Assembly: GCF_001423905.1 (NCBI RefSeq)
Contig: NZ_LMPQ01000001.1
Span: 488,787 to 528,023, forward strand
Source of the DNA: Frigoribacterium sp. Leaf186
Lineage (GTDB): Bacteria; Actinomycetota; Actinomycetes; Actinomycetales; Microbacteriaceae
DNA: 39,237 nt
Direction of reading: 5' to 3'
The position numbers and the translations under genes are program-made. This document shows positions 17,277 to 24,609 of this stretch, piece by piece (within the stretch, counting starts at the first letter, position 1; each line of letters starts with the position of its first letter). The notes below the pieces were generated by a model that saw only the letters and a program-made list of their open reading frames with translations, was not told where the DNA came from and searched no databases.

Positions 17277-17959
17277 GGGAACACGACCTTCTGGCGAGCC
17301 TGGACCGGCGCCACGGGCTTCTGCGCGGAGTCCTTGCGACTCCAGGGCATCAGCACCCGCCCGATGAGCACGAGCACGAAGTCCAGCACCAGGGCCATGA
17401 CGATCGTGAGGACGATCCCCGTCACGATCTCGGCGGTGATGTCGCGCTGGAAGCCGTCGATGAACAGCAGACCCAGCCCGTTCACGCCGAGGACTCCGCC
17501 GACGGTGGCGAGGCTCACGGTGCTCACGACGACGACCCGGAGGCCGGCGAGCATGACCGGACCGGCCAGGGGGAACTCCACCCGCCAGAACCGTTGCCAC
17601 GACGAGTACCCCACGGCCGTGGCCGATTGCTTGACGTCCGCCTCGACCGCCGCGAGTGCGTCGGCCACCGATCTCACCATGAGGGCGACGCCGTAGAGGG
17701 TGAGGCCGATGACGATGTTGATCGGACTGCGGAGCGAGGTGCCGAACACCACGGGCAGGGCGATGAGCAGGGGCAGCGACGGGATGGCGTAGAAGAGGCC
17801 GGCGACGGTGAGGATGCCGCGGGAGACCCGGTAACGGTTCGCGAACCACCCGATCGGCAGCGAGATGACGAAGGCCAGGACGACCGGCGGCACACTGAGG
17901 CCGAGGTGCACGATCGTCTTGTCGAGGATGTAGTCGCTGTTCGACACGATCCAGTTCAC
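17273..17959 (-). CDS. Osmoprotectant ABC transporter permease (second subunit)
   Basis: This is the second BPD-type permease, 228 residues with about five membrane helices. The EAA-like loop is ATAVGYSSWQRFWRVEFPLAGPVMLAGL, followed by VGGVLGVNGLGLLFIDGFQRD. It is a paralogue of the neighbouring permease and the two should form the heterodimeric channel. The start GTG 17959 overlaps the ATPase stop as GTGA, and its stop overlaps the next permease start. This even coupling suggests balanced stoichiometry; that is an inference. Confidence 0.88.
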   Translation of the reverse strand: MNWIVSNSDYILDKTIVHLGLSVPPVVLAFVISLPIGWFANRYRVSRGILTVAGLFYAIPSLPLLIALPVVFGTSLRSPINIVIGLTLYGVALMVRSVADALAAVEADVKQSATAVGYSSWQRFWRVEFPLAGPVMLAGLRVVVVSTVSLATVGGVLGVNGLGLLFIDGFQRDITAEIVTGIVLTIVMALVLDFVLVLIGRVLMPWSRKDSAQKPVAPVQARQKVVFP

Positions 17960-18792
17960 GACGCCTGCCCACCTCGGACCGACTCGGTCAACACGCCGGC
18001 GGTCCGTCCGTCACCGTCGACCACCACCTGCCCGGTCGGGGTCTGCTCGACGTGCAGGGCGCGCTTGCCCCGGTTGGCCCCGACGAACTCGGCGACGAAG
18101 TCGGTCGCCGGGGCCGACAGGATCTCGGCCGGGGTGCCCTGCTGAGCGATGTGCCCGCCCTTCTCGAGGATGACGACCTGGTCACCGAGGTAGAAGGCCT
18201 CGTCGATGTCGTGGGTCACGAAGACGACCGTCTTGTCGAGCTCACGCTGCAGGCGGATGAGCTCTTGCTGGAGGTCGGAGCGGACGAGCGGGTCGACGGC
18301 CCCGAACGGCTCGTCCATCAGCAGGATGTTCGGGTCGACTGCGAGCCCGCGGGCGACGCCGACGCGCTGCTGCTGCCCACCGGACAGCTGGCTCGGGTAG
18401 CGCTGGGCGAGGCCGCGGTCGAGCCCGACGGTGTCCATCAGCTCGAGGGCCCGGTCGCGCGCCTCCTTCTTGGAGGTGCCCTTGAGGACGGGCACGGTGG
18501 CGATGTTGTCGACGACCTTGCGGTGCGGCAGCAGCCCGGAGTTCTGCATGACGTAGCCGATGCTGCGGCGGAGGCCCACCGGCTCGAGGTCACCGATCGA
18601 CTTGCCGTCGATCTCGATCACACCCGAAGTCGGGTCGACCATCCGGTTGATCATGCGGAGGATGGTCGTCTTGCCACACCCACTCGAGCCGACGAAGACC
18701 GTGGTCTTGCGGGACGGGATCACGAGGCTGAAGTCGTCGACCGCGAGGGTGCCGTCGGGGTACTGCTTCGTCACGGAGCGGAACTCGATCAT
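17956..18792 (-). CDS. Osmoprotectant ABC transporter ATP-binding protein (OpuCA/ProV-like)
   Basis: This ATPase drives the importer. The 278-residue product has Walker A GSSGCGKTT near residues 35-43, the Q-loop in GYVMQNSGLLPH, signature LSGGQQQRVGVARGLA, Walker B ILLMDEPFGAVD and the H-loop VTHD. MQNSGLLPHRKVVDNI is characteristic of the glycine betaine/choline ATPase group. There is only a short C-terminal extension and no obvious CBS pair, unlike many ProV/OpuCA proteins. ATG 18792 is preferred because similarity starts at MIEFRSVTKQY; the open frame extends 35 codons upstream without homology. A 33-bp dyad lies 74-106 nt upstream, so control by the TetR gene is likely. Confidence 0.9.
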   Translation of the reverse strand: MIEFRSVTKQYPDGTLAVDDFSLVIPSRKTTVFVGSSGCGKTTILRMINRMVDPTSGVIEIDGKSIGDLEPVGLRRSIGYVMQNSGLLPHRKVVDNIATVPVLKGTSKKEARDRALELMDTVGLDRGLAQRYPSQLSGGQQQRVGVARGLAVDPNILLMDEPFGAVDPLVRSDLQQELIRLQRELDKTVVFVTHDIDEAFYLGDQVVILEKGGHIAQQGTPAEILSAPATDFVAEFVGANRGKRALHVEQTPTGQVVVDGDGRTAGVLTESVRGGQAS

Positions 18793-18865
18793 GGGTGGCT
18801 CATTCCTCGTGGGCAGCACGAATCGACACTTGCCAGGGCGTTCACCCAACCACAGTTCTCGACGA

Positions 18866-18898
18866 TGTGTCACCGACCTCGCCGAGGCGTAGGACACA
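18866..18898. promoter_or_regulatory. 33-bp nested dyad, candidate operator
   Basis: TGTGTC-N5-CCTCG-C-CGAGG-N5-GACACA is perfectly symmetrical about base 18882, with 11 paired positions on each side. It lies between the TetR-family gene and the ATPase gene it precedes. A weak -35/-10 pair (TTGGGT, 17 nt, TCGATT on the minus strand) follows it. It could instead act as a weak hairpin after the TetR gene. Confidence 0.5.
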
Positions 18899-18920
18899 CG
18901 CCGTCACACGGCCCGCGAGG

Positions 18921-19649
18921 TCAGTTCATGGTGACCAAGGGCTCGAGATAGCCCGTCAGCACCGACCGGCACTGGCCGACGAAGCGCTCGTCGCCCGTGA
19001 CGTCGTCGATGAACGCGCGGGCCAGCAGGGCGTTGGCGATCTCGACCGCGACCTGCAGGCCCAGCTCGAGCTCGTCGGTGCGGGTGACCGAGCAGTGGTC
19101 GACGAAGACGGCCGACAGCTGGTCGGCCAGCGGGCTCGTGTACTGGCGCGACTCGGGGGTGCGCACGTCGGGCGCGTCGCCGAAGCGGATGGCGCGGAAC
19201 CCGGGCTCGCTGCGGTACATCTCGGCCTTGGCGTCGACGAACAGGTCGACGGCACGACGCCAGTCGGTCACGTCGTCGTCGGACACGGCCTCGGTCACCC
19301 GACCGGTCAGCCGCTGGACGCAACGGAGCGCCAGGGCGTCGACGACGGCGATGCGGTCGGGGAAGTACCGGTAGACGGTGCCGATCGAGGCCCCTGCCCG
19401 CTCGGCCACCATGGCCGTCGTCAGACGCTCGTAGCCGATCTCGTCGATGATGGCCGCGGCCGCGTCGAGCAGGCCGGTGAGCCGCGCCGAGCTGCGGGCC
19501 TGGACGGGCTCGTTCCTGAGCAGCGGTGAACCCCCGGGCAGTGCGTCATTGACGTCGGTGACGAGCAACGTTTCTCCGTTTCGTGGCGATGCCTCGACGG
19601 GGTCGGGCATGGTGCGACGACGTCGGAGGGCGACCGTGGTGTCGGTCAC
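18921..19649 (-). CDS. TetR/AcrR-family transcriptional regulator
   Basis: This is a probable one-component repressor. The DNA-binding helix-turn-helix is in residues of about 60-105: AAAIIDEIGYERLTTAMVAERAGASIGTVYRYF. The C-terminal two thirds is helical and should hold the ligand pocket and dimer interface; the effector is unknown. The GTG at 19649 gives 242 residues with an unusually long N-terminal arm of about 50. The in-frame ATG at 19610 would shorten it and is a fair alternative, and neither has a clear ribosome-binding site. The gene sits upstream of the osmoprotectant operon on the same strand, with a strong dyad between them, so it may control that operon. It is divergent from the SRAP gene. 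Confidence 0.85.
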   Translation of the reverse strand: MTDTTVALRRRRTMPDPVEASPRNGETLLVTDVNDALPGGSPLLRNEPVQARSSARLTGLLDAAAAIIDEIGYERLTTAMVAERAGASIGTVYRYFPDRIAVVDALALRCVQRLTGRVTEAVSDDDVTDWRRAVDLFVDAKAEMYRSEPGFRAIRFGDAPDVRTPESRQYTSPLADQLSAVFVDHCSVTRTDELELGLQVAVEIANALLARAFIDDVTGDERFVGQCRSVLTGYLEPLVTMN

Positions 19650-19669
19650 CGGTTGTCGGCGGCTGCCAC

Positions 19670-19675
19670 CAGAAT
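19670..19675 (+). promoter_or_regulatory. -10-like hexamer of the SRAP gene
   Basis: CAGAAT lies 7 nt before the ATG at 19683, the spacing expected for a leaderless transcript. It supports that start over the more distant in-frame ATG near 19653. Confidence 0.4.
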
Positions 19676-19682
19676 GGATCCC

Positions 19683-20411
19683 ATGTGCGGACGATTCGTG
19701 ATGGCACGCGCCTCGAGCGACCTGGTGGCCCTGTTCGACGTCGATGTGTCAGGAGAAAGTCTCCCAGAGCCTTCCTGGAATATCGCTCCGACTCGGCCGG
19801 TGAGTCTGCTGGTCGACGCGGCTCCGCGGGGCGACGACGCGGGGGGCCCGCCGGTGCGGCGACTCGCCGCCGCCCGCTGGGGCCTCGTGCCCGGCGGGTC
19901 GACGGGCCCCGACGCCGGTCCCCCGCTGTTCAACGCGCGCTCCGAGTCGGCCGCCGAGAAGCCGTCGTTCCGCGACGCCGTCGTCTCTCGACGGGGGCTG
20001 GTGCCGGCCACGGGCTGGTTCGAGTGGCAGACGCTGCCCGACGGCCGGAAGCGCCCGGTCCTCGTCCGCCTGCCCGACGACGAGGTGATCCTGTTCGGCG
20101 CGCTCTACGAGTGGTGGCGCGACCCGTCCGCCGAGGTGGGCGCCCCGTCTCGGTGGCTGCTGTCGACGACCGTCTTGACCCGCGCCTCCTCGGGTCCCGT
20201 GTCCGAGGTGCACGACCGCATGCCGGTGCTCGTCGGCACCGACGTCATGGACGACTGGCTCGACCCCGAGACCGAGGGCGACGACGACCTGGTGCAGGGC
20301 ATCGCCGGCCTCGGCGGCGAGATCGCCGACCGCCTGCTGCACCACGAGGTCGGCCCCGAGGTCGGCACGACGACCGTCGACCACCCCGGTCTGCTCGATC
20401 CCGTGCACTGA
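19683..20411 (+). CDS. SOS-response-associated peptidase family (SRAP/YedK/HMCES) abasic-site protein
   Basis: SRAP proteins crosslink to abasic sites in single-stranded DNA through the N-terminal cysteine after Met removal, protecting the lesion. The 242-residue product has Cys2 (MCGRFV), Asn33 in WNIAPTRP, Glu114 in ATGWFEW and His177 in VHDRMPVL, i.e. the known active-site set is complete. The ATG is fixed by the need for Cys2 directly after Met and by the -10-like hexamer 7 nt upstream. No LexA box is visible in the 33 bp to the divergent TetR gene, so SOS control is not supported here despite the family name. Confidence 0.93.
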   Translation: MCGRFVMARASSDLVALFDVDVSGESLPEPSWNIAPTRPVSLLVDAAPRGDDAGGPPVRRLAAARWGLVPGGSTGPDAGPPLFNARSESAAEKPSFRDAVVSRRGLVPATGWFEWQTLPDGRKRPVLVRLPDDEVILFGALYEWWRDPSAEVGAPSRWLLSTTVLTRASSGPVSEVHDRMPVLVGTDVMDDWLDPETEGDDDLVQGIAGLGGEIADRLLHHEVGPEVGTTTVDHPGLLDPVH

Positions 20412-20449
20412 GCCGCCCGCCCGGCGGCCCGTCATGCGAGACTGACCGG

Positions 20450-21493
20450 ATGCCCGACACCCGCAAGGCACCGCCCGCCGCCGTCGAGCCGTTCCTGCAC
20501 CGCGCGGCACGCATCGAGAACTCGGTCCACCGCTTCCGCGAGAAGCGTGCTCGGCGTCGTGGCCTCCTGCCGACCGTCGTGCCGTACACCGGGTACGGGG
20601 CTCCGGGGTGGGCACGCGTGCTGTCCCGCGTGCTGCTGACCCGCACGGGCACCCTGTCGGGCATCGACCGCCTCAACGTCAGGGGCTGGCGCAGCTTCAC
20701 GAGCGTCCCGGTCGAGAAGGCGCTCGTCGAGATCTCGCTCGGGGGTCGCGTCCAGCGCGTCCAGACCGACCGCGGTGGCGTGCTCGACGCGCGCATACCG
20801 GTCGACCTCGAGCCGGGTTGGCACGTGGCGACCCTGACCACCGAGGGCTCGACCCCGGTCGAGGCGCCGATCTTCGTGATCGACCCGGAGGCGCGGTTCG
20901 GCATCGTCTCGGACATCGACGACACCGTGATGGTCACCTCGCTGCCCCGGCCGCTGCTCGCCGCCTGGAACACCTTCGTGCTGAACGAGCACGCCCGGCG
21001 GCCCGTGCCCGGCATGGCGGTCCTGTACGAGCGGCTCAACGCGGCGAACCCCGGGTGCCCCGTCGTCTACCTGTCGACGGGCGCGTGGAACGTCGCGCCG
21101 ACGTTGTCGCGGTTCCTGTCGCGCAACCTGTACCCGAGCGGCCCGCTGCTGCTCACCGACTGGGGTCCGACGCACGACCGGATCTTCCGGAGCGGCCGCC
21201 TGCACAAGCAGGAGTCGCTGCGTCGCCTGGCCGAGGAGTTCCCCGAGCTCAAGTGGCTGCTGGTCGGCGACGACGGCCAGCACGACGAAGAGCTGTACGG
21301 CACCTTCTTGCACGACCACCCCGAGAACGTGGCCGCCGTGGCCATCCGTCAGTTGTCCCCCAGCGAGGCCGTGCTGGCCGGGGGGCGGTCGTCGCGGTCC
21401 GAGCACGCCGGCAGCAGCGAGGTGACCTGGGTGTCGGCACCCGACGGCGCAGGCCTGTGGGAGCAGTTGCTCGACAACGGCGTCATCGACTGA
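20450..21493 (+). CDS. App1-family phosphatidate phosphatase-like protein (DUF2183)
   Basis: The 347-residue product resembles yeast App1 and bacterial DUF2183 proteins of the HAD-like fold. The catalytic DxDxT is D155-I-D157-D-T159 in VSDIDDTVM, followed by PVVYLSTGAWN and GRLHKQESLRRL, and by the acidic GDDGQHDEELY. The N-terminal third has a beta-rich segment of unknown role. Phosphatidate as substrate is taken from the family and is not proven for bacterial members. GAGACT 6 nt upstream of the ATG suggests a leaderless mRNA. There is no signal peptide, so it is probably cytoplasmic. A gap of 126 nt with the hipBA promoter follows. Confidence 0.85.
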   Translation: MPDTRKAPPAAVEPFLHRAARIENSVHRFREKRARRRGLLPTVVPYTGYGAPGWARVLSRVLLTRTGTLSGIDRLNVRGWRSFTSVPVEKALVEISLGGRVQRVQTDRGGVLDARIPVDLEPGWHVATLTTEGSTPVEAPIFVIDPEARFGIVSDIDDTVMVTSLPRPLLAAWNTFVLNEHARRPVPGMAVLYERLNAANPGCPVVYLSTGAWNVAPTLSRFLSRNLYPSGPLLLTDWGPTHDRIFRSGRLHKQESLRRLAEEFPELKWLLVGDDGQHDEELYGTFLHDHPENVAAVAIRQLSPSEAVLAGGRSSRSEHAGSSEVTWVSAPDGAGLWEQLLDNGVID

Positions 21494-21555
21494 ACCCCGG
21501 TCGACCGAACCCCGAGCGACTTAACCCTGATCGACGTCGAGCGTCGTGCAATAGT

Positions 21556-21566
21556 GGGATAGTCCC
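21556..21566. promoter_or_regulatory. Candidate HipB operator 1
   Basis: GGGATAGTCCC is an imperfect palindrome immediately upstream of the hipBA -35. It shares GGATA with operator 2. The E. coli HipB site is built from TATCC and GGATA half-sites, so recognition by HipB is plausible. Confidence 0.5.
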
Positions 21567-21567
21567 T

Positions 21568-21595
21568 TTTACGGGCTCGTTCTGGCTGTTATGCT
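21568..21595 (+). promoter_or_regulatory. hipBA promoter
   Basis: TTTACG (21568-21573) and TATGCT (21590-21595, with TGT in front as in an extended -10) are separated by 16 nt. The predicted start lies near 21602, inside operator 2. A ribosome-binding site GGAG (21612-21615) is 4 nt before the hipB ATG. Confidence 0.6.
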
Positions 21596-21605
21596 GGGTT
21601 ATCCC
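21596..21605. promoter_or_regulatory. Candidate HipB operator 2
   Basis: GGGTTATCCC directly follows the -10 and covers the expected transcription start. Its TATCC half mirrors the GGATA of operator 1, so a repressor bound to both would enclose the promoter. Confidence 0.5.
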
Positions 21606-21619
21606 GTGATTGGAGAACC

Positions 21620-21982
21620 ATGTTCGGCGACGAGCAGAGACCAGACGACACGGCGGGTCCGGTCGTGTCCACCGACGAACGCGAACGCCAGGTGGGCGAG
21701 CAGGTCCGTCGCCTCAGGCTCGACCGGGGCCTCGACCAGGTCGAGCTCGCCCGACGGGCGGACCTCTCGCCGAGCACCGTGCAGTCGCTCGAGGCCGGGC
21801 GGGGCAGCACCCTGCGCAGCCTCGTCCGCGTCCTGAGGGCGTTGGGCGCCGACGACGCCCTCGCCCGCCTGACTCCGGCGAGCGCCGTCAGCCCCCTCGA
21901 CGTGCTGAGGTCGTCGGTGGACGAGCCACGACGCCGGGTGTACCGGCCCCGGGGCGCCCGGTCGCCGGGGGCCGACTCGTGA
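21620..21982 (+). CDS. hipB: HipB-like XRE-family antitoxin/repressor
   Basis: This is the antitoxin of a HipBA pair; in E. coli HipB binds HipA and represses the operon. The 120-residue product has one XRE helix-turn-helix at about residues 25-78 (GEQVRRLRLDRGLDQVELARRADLSPSTVQSLE), then a basic, proline-rich tail that could contact HipA. It starts at ATG 21620 with GGAG at good spacing and a recognisable promoter. Its TGA overlaps the hipA GTG as GTGA, so the two are translationally coupled, antitoxin first. Confidence 0.88.
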   Translation: MFGDEQRPDDTAGPVVSTDERERQVGEQVRRLRLDRGLDQVELARRADLSPSTVQSLEAGRGSTLRSLVRVLRALGADDALARLTPASAVSPLDVLRSSVDEPRRRVYRPRGARSPGADS

Positions 21983-23262
21983 GCTGGGTGCCGGTCCGTG
22001 CGGTCGAGGTGACGGCGTGGGGGCTGCGGGTGGGAGCCGTGGCACCCGATCCCGCTCTCGGCGCGTACGTGTTCGAGTACTACCCGGACTGGGTGGCCCG
22101 AGGCATCGAGCTGGCCCCGTTGACCATGCCGACCAGCGTCCGCCGGCACGTGTTCCCGCAGCTGCCCGAGGCGACGTTCCACCGGCTGCCGGCCGTGCTG
22201 GCGGACGCGATGCCGGACGACTTCGGCAACGCCGTGATCGACGCCTGGCTGGCGCGGCAGGGCGTGTCACGGCAGCTCGTGAGCCCGTTGGACCGGCTGG
22301 CGTACATGGCGGACCGGGCGATGGGCGCACTCGAGTTCCGCCCGTCCCGGGGCCCTCGCCAGCGGACGGCCAGTGCGCTCGAGCTCAGCGAACTGGTCGA
22401 CGGGGCCAGGAGCGTGCTGGACGCCCGCTTCAGCGACGACCGCGAGACGGAGTCGGCCATCCGGTCGTTGATCCAGGTCGGGACGTCCGCGGGTGGGGCG
22501 CGGGCCAAGGCGGTGGTCGCGTGGAACCGTGCGACGGGAGAGATCCGGTCCGGTCAGGTGGCGGCGCCCGAGGGGTTCGAGCACTGGCTGATCAAGCTCG
22601 ACGGCCTGGGACCGGACTCCGAGTTGGGGTCGGGGGGCCTCGCCGGCCGGGTCGAGTACGCGTACTCGTCGATGGCGGGGGCGGCGGGCATCGACATGGC
22701 CGAGTGCCGGCTGCTCGACGAGAACGGGCGGTCGCACTTCATGACCCGACGGTTCGACCGTCGGGCCGGGGGCAAGGCGCACGTCCTGACGCTCTGCGGG
22801 GCGGCCCACCTCGACTTCCGGCAGCGGCAGGCCCACGACTACGGTCAGCTGTTCGACGCCGTCCGCCGGCTGGGGCTCGGTGACGAGGCGATGGCCCAGG
22901 CGTTCCGTCGGATGGTCTTCAACGTGCTGGCCGCCAACAACGACGACCACACCAAGAACTCGTCGTTCCTGCTGGCCGGGCCCGGGGCGTCGTGGGCCCT
23001 GTCCCCCGCGTACGACGTGACCTTCGCGCACAACCCGACGGGGCGGTGGACGTACCAGCACCTGATGGGGGTGGACGGGGTCTTCCGAGACGTCTCGCGG
23101 GCGGACGTGATGCGTCTGGCCGACCGGTTCCTGGTGCGGGACGCGTCCGGCATCGTCGACGAGGTGCGCGACGCGGTGGGTCGGTGGCGCTCGTTCGCCG
23201 ACGAGGCCGGCCTGCCCCGTGAGGCGGTCGACCACGTCGAGGAGGCGCTGCCCCGCTGGTGA
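21979..23262 (+). CDS. hipA: HipA-family serine/threonine kinase toxin
   Basis: HipA kinases phosphorylate a translation factor (GltX in E. coli) and arrest growth. The 427-residue product has the N-terminal subdomain, the loop GTSAGGARAKA with Ser170 matching the autophosphorylation loop, the ATP-binding lysine in WLIKLDG (Lys206), the catalytic NNDDHTKN at 320-327 and the metal-binding Asp346 in SPAYDVTF. All key kinase residues are present, so the toxin looks active. The start is GTG 21979, inside the hipB stop. The target in this organism is unknown. The gene is followed after 118 nt by a LexA-boxed gene on the same strand. Confidence 0.92.
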   Translation: MSWVPVRAVEVTAWGLRVGAVAPDPALGAYVFEYYPDWVARGIELAPLTMPTSVRRHVFPQLPEATFHRLPAVLADAMPDDFGNAVIDAWLARQGVSRQLVSPLDRLAYMADRAMGALEFRPSRGPRQRTASALELSELVDGARSVLDARFSDDRETESAIRSLIQVGTSAGGARAKAVVAWNRATGEIRSGQVAAPEGFEHWLIKLDGLGPDSELGSGGLAGRVEYAYSSMAGAAGIDMAECRLLDENGRSHFMTRRFDRRAGGKAHVLTLCGAAHLDFRQRQAHDYGQLFDAVRRLGLGDEAMAQAFRRMVFNVLAANNDDHTKNSSFLLAGPGASWALSPAYDVTFAHNPTGRWTYQHLMGVDGVFRDVSRADVMRLADRFLVRDASGIVDEVRDAVGRWRSFADEAGLPREAVDHVEEALPRW

Positions 23263-23339
23263 GGCGGCTCCCGCCCCGGCGCCCCACGGCACCGACCCCA
23301 CATCGCACCCTGGGGGTGGCCGATGTCGGTGGGGATTCG

Positions 23340-23345
23340 TAGACT
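23340..23345 (+). promoter_or_regulatory. -10-like hexamer next to the DUF6504 LexA box
   Basis: TAGACT lies 4 nt upstream of the LexA box. The same arrangement (TACACT then the box) is found before dnaE2, so LexA binding would cover both start sites. Confidence 0.5.
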
Positions 23346-23349
23346 CCGT

Positions 23350-23365
23350 TCGAACACACATTCGA
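23350..23365. promoter_or_regulatory. LexA (SOS) box before the DUF6504 gene
   Basis: TCGAACACACATTCGA matches the actinobacterial LexA palindrome (GAAC-N4-GTTC core) except for one base in the right half. The symmetry extends outwards to GTTCGAAC/ATTCGAAC. The box is 15 nt upstream of the ATG. Confidence 0.8.
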
Positions 23366-23380
23366 ACGAGAGGTCGGCAG

Positions 23381-23707
23381 ATGAGGGTGGACGAGAAGGT
23401 CCCGGTCGAGACGACCGCCGACGGGGCGCCCCTGCGCTTCGAGTGGCGAGGGGTCGTGTACGGCGTCGTCAGCTCGCCAGAGCTCTGGGTGACGCGCACC
23501 GACTGGTGGCGGTCGGCGACCCGGGCACCCCGCGGGGCGAGCGCGCACCTGCTCGAGATGACGGTCTGGCGGGTCGACGCGGTGCCGCTCACCGACGGCG
23601 CCCATCGGGTCGACGGCACCTTCGACCTGGCACTCGACGGGCGAGGCGACTCGTGGCTGCTGCTCGGGGTCTTCGACGACCGGGTCGAACAGCAGCTGTT
23701 CGCCTGA
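23381..23707 (+). CDS. DUF6504 protein, SOS-regulated
   Basis: The 108-residue protein begins MRVDEKVPVETTADGAPLRFEWRG and contains LLEMTVWRVDA and WLLLGVFD, a pattern I recognise as the small DUF6504 family often found next to imuB/dnaE2 in actinobacteria. That association is from memory, and its biochemical role is unknown. The fold looks like a small beta-rich domain with no catalytic motif, signal or membrane helix. The ATG has GAGAGG 7 nt upstream. The LexA box directly before it supports a place in the DNA-damage response. It is separated from dnaE2 by about 6 kb here. Confidence 0.72.
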   Translation: MRVDEKVPVETTADGAPLRFEWRGVVYGVVSSPELWVTRTDWWRSATRAPRGASAHLLEMTVWRVDAVPLTDGAHRVDGTFDLALDGRGDSWLLLGVFDDRVEQQLFA

Positions 23708-23730
23708 CGGACGAGGACGGCTCGCGCCGG

Positions 23731-23790
23731 GGCCGTGCCCACAAGGGCCGTGCCCACAGGGGCCGTGCCCACGGGGGCCGCGCCCACAGG
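23731..23790 (+). repeat. 15-nt tandem array in the pnuC leader, 4 copies
   Basis: Copies start at 23731, 23746, 23761 and 23776, with consensus GGCCGTGCCCACAGG. Each GGGCCGTGCCC can fold into a small hairpin (GGGC-CGT-GCCC). The array lies in the 185-nt gap between the DUF6504 gene and pnuC. Confidence 0.85.
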
Positions 23791-23892
23791 GAATGGCCCC
23801 CGTGCCACACTCGTTGCACCACCAGGCGCGCTGCGCCCCGGGGGACGCCGTGGTCCCGCACCATCCGCCACCCCGACCGAAGAGAGCACCCG

Positions 23893-24576
23893 ATGAACCC
23901 GTTGTTGTGGTTGTTCGACGCCCAGTTGCACATCGGCGACCAGACGATCCTCTGGCGCGAGGTGGTCGGCAACGTCTTCGGCCTGCTCAGCGCCCTCGGC
24001 GGCATGCGACGCAAGGTCTGGGCCTGGCCGGTCGGCATCGTCGGCAACGCGCTGCTGTTCACCGTCTTCCTCGGCGCGGTGTTCGACACCCCGAACCCGG
24101 TCAACCTGCTGGGCCAGGCCGCTCGACAGGTCATGTTCGTCGTCGTGTCGATCTACGGCTGGTACCGGTGGAAGCACGCGGGCGACAGCGGCGGTGCGGC
24201 CGTCGAGCCCCGCTGGGCCGGGTGGAAGAACCGGGTCCTGCTCGTCGTCGCGCTGGTGGGTGGCACCGCCGTCCTCACGCCCGTCTTCCGCCTCCTCGGG
24301 TCGTACGAGCCCGTCTGGGCCGATGCCTGGATCTTCACCGGGTCGCTGCTGGCGACCTACGGCATGGCCAAGGGCTGGGTCGAGTTCTGGCTGATCTGGG
24401 TCGCGGTCGACCTGGTCGGCACTCCCCTGCTCTTCAGCGCCGGCTACTACGCGTCGGCGTTCATGTACGTCTTCTACGGCGCGTTCACGCTCGCCGGCTT
24501 CGTCGTCTGGGCCCGCACCCGCCGGGAGAAGCCCAAGGTCGAGACGCTCTGGCCCGATCCGACGCTGCAACGCTGA
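23893..24576 (+). CDS. pnuC: PnuC-family nicotinamide riboside transporter
   Basis: PnuC transporters import nicotinamide riboside by facilitated diffusion, with trapping by phosphorylation inside the cell. The 227-residue product has about seven hydrophobic helices and family features such as WREVVGNVFGLLSALGG, WPVGIVGNALLF, IYGWYRWKH and the late WLIWVAVDL. The ATG has GAGAG 8 nt upstream. No NadR-like kinase gene is adjacent. The leader carries the 15-nt hairpin array at 23731-23790. A related vitamin (thiamine or riboflavin PnuX type) is a less likely substrate. Confidence 0.88.
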   Translation: MNPLLWLFDAQLHIGDQTILWREVVGNVFGLLSALGGMRRKVWAWPVGIVGNALLFTVFLGAVFDTPNPVNLLGQAARQVMFVVVSIYGWYRWKHAGDSGGAAVEPRWAGWKNRVLLVVALVGGTAVLTPVFRLLGSYEPVWADAWIFTGSLLATYGMAKGWVEFWLIWVAVDLVGTPLLFSAGYYASAFMYVFYGAFTLAGFVVWARTRREKPKVETLWPDPTLQR

Positions 24577-24597
24577 CCCCGGCCGAGGGTGCGCTGG

Positions 24598-24603
24598 TTT
24601 GAT
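24598..24603 (+). promoter_or_regulatory. -10-like hexamer of the GH15 gene
   Basis: TTTGAT ends 6 nt before the ATG at 24610, suggesting a leaderless transcript and supporting this start over the one 21 nt upstream. A possible -35 (CTGACC, 24573-24578) is 19 nt away. Confidence 0.4.
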
Positions 24604-24609
24604 GAGCGC

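Noticed and set aside
23731-23790. CRISPR array
   Set aside because: The repeats are 15 nt and directly adjacent with no spacers, and no cas genes are present.
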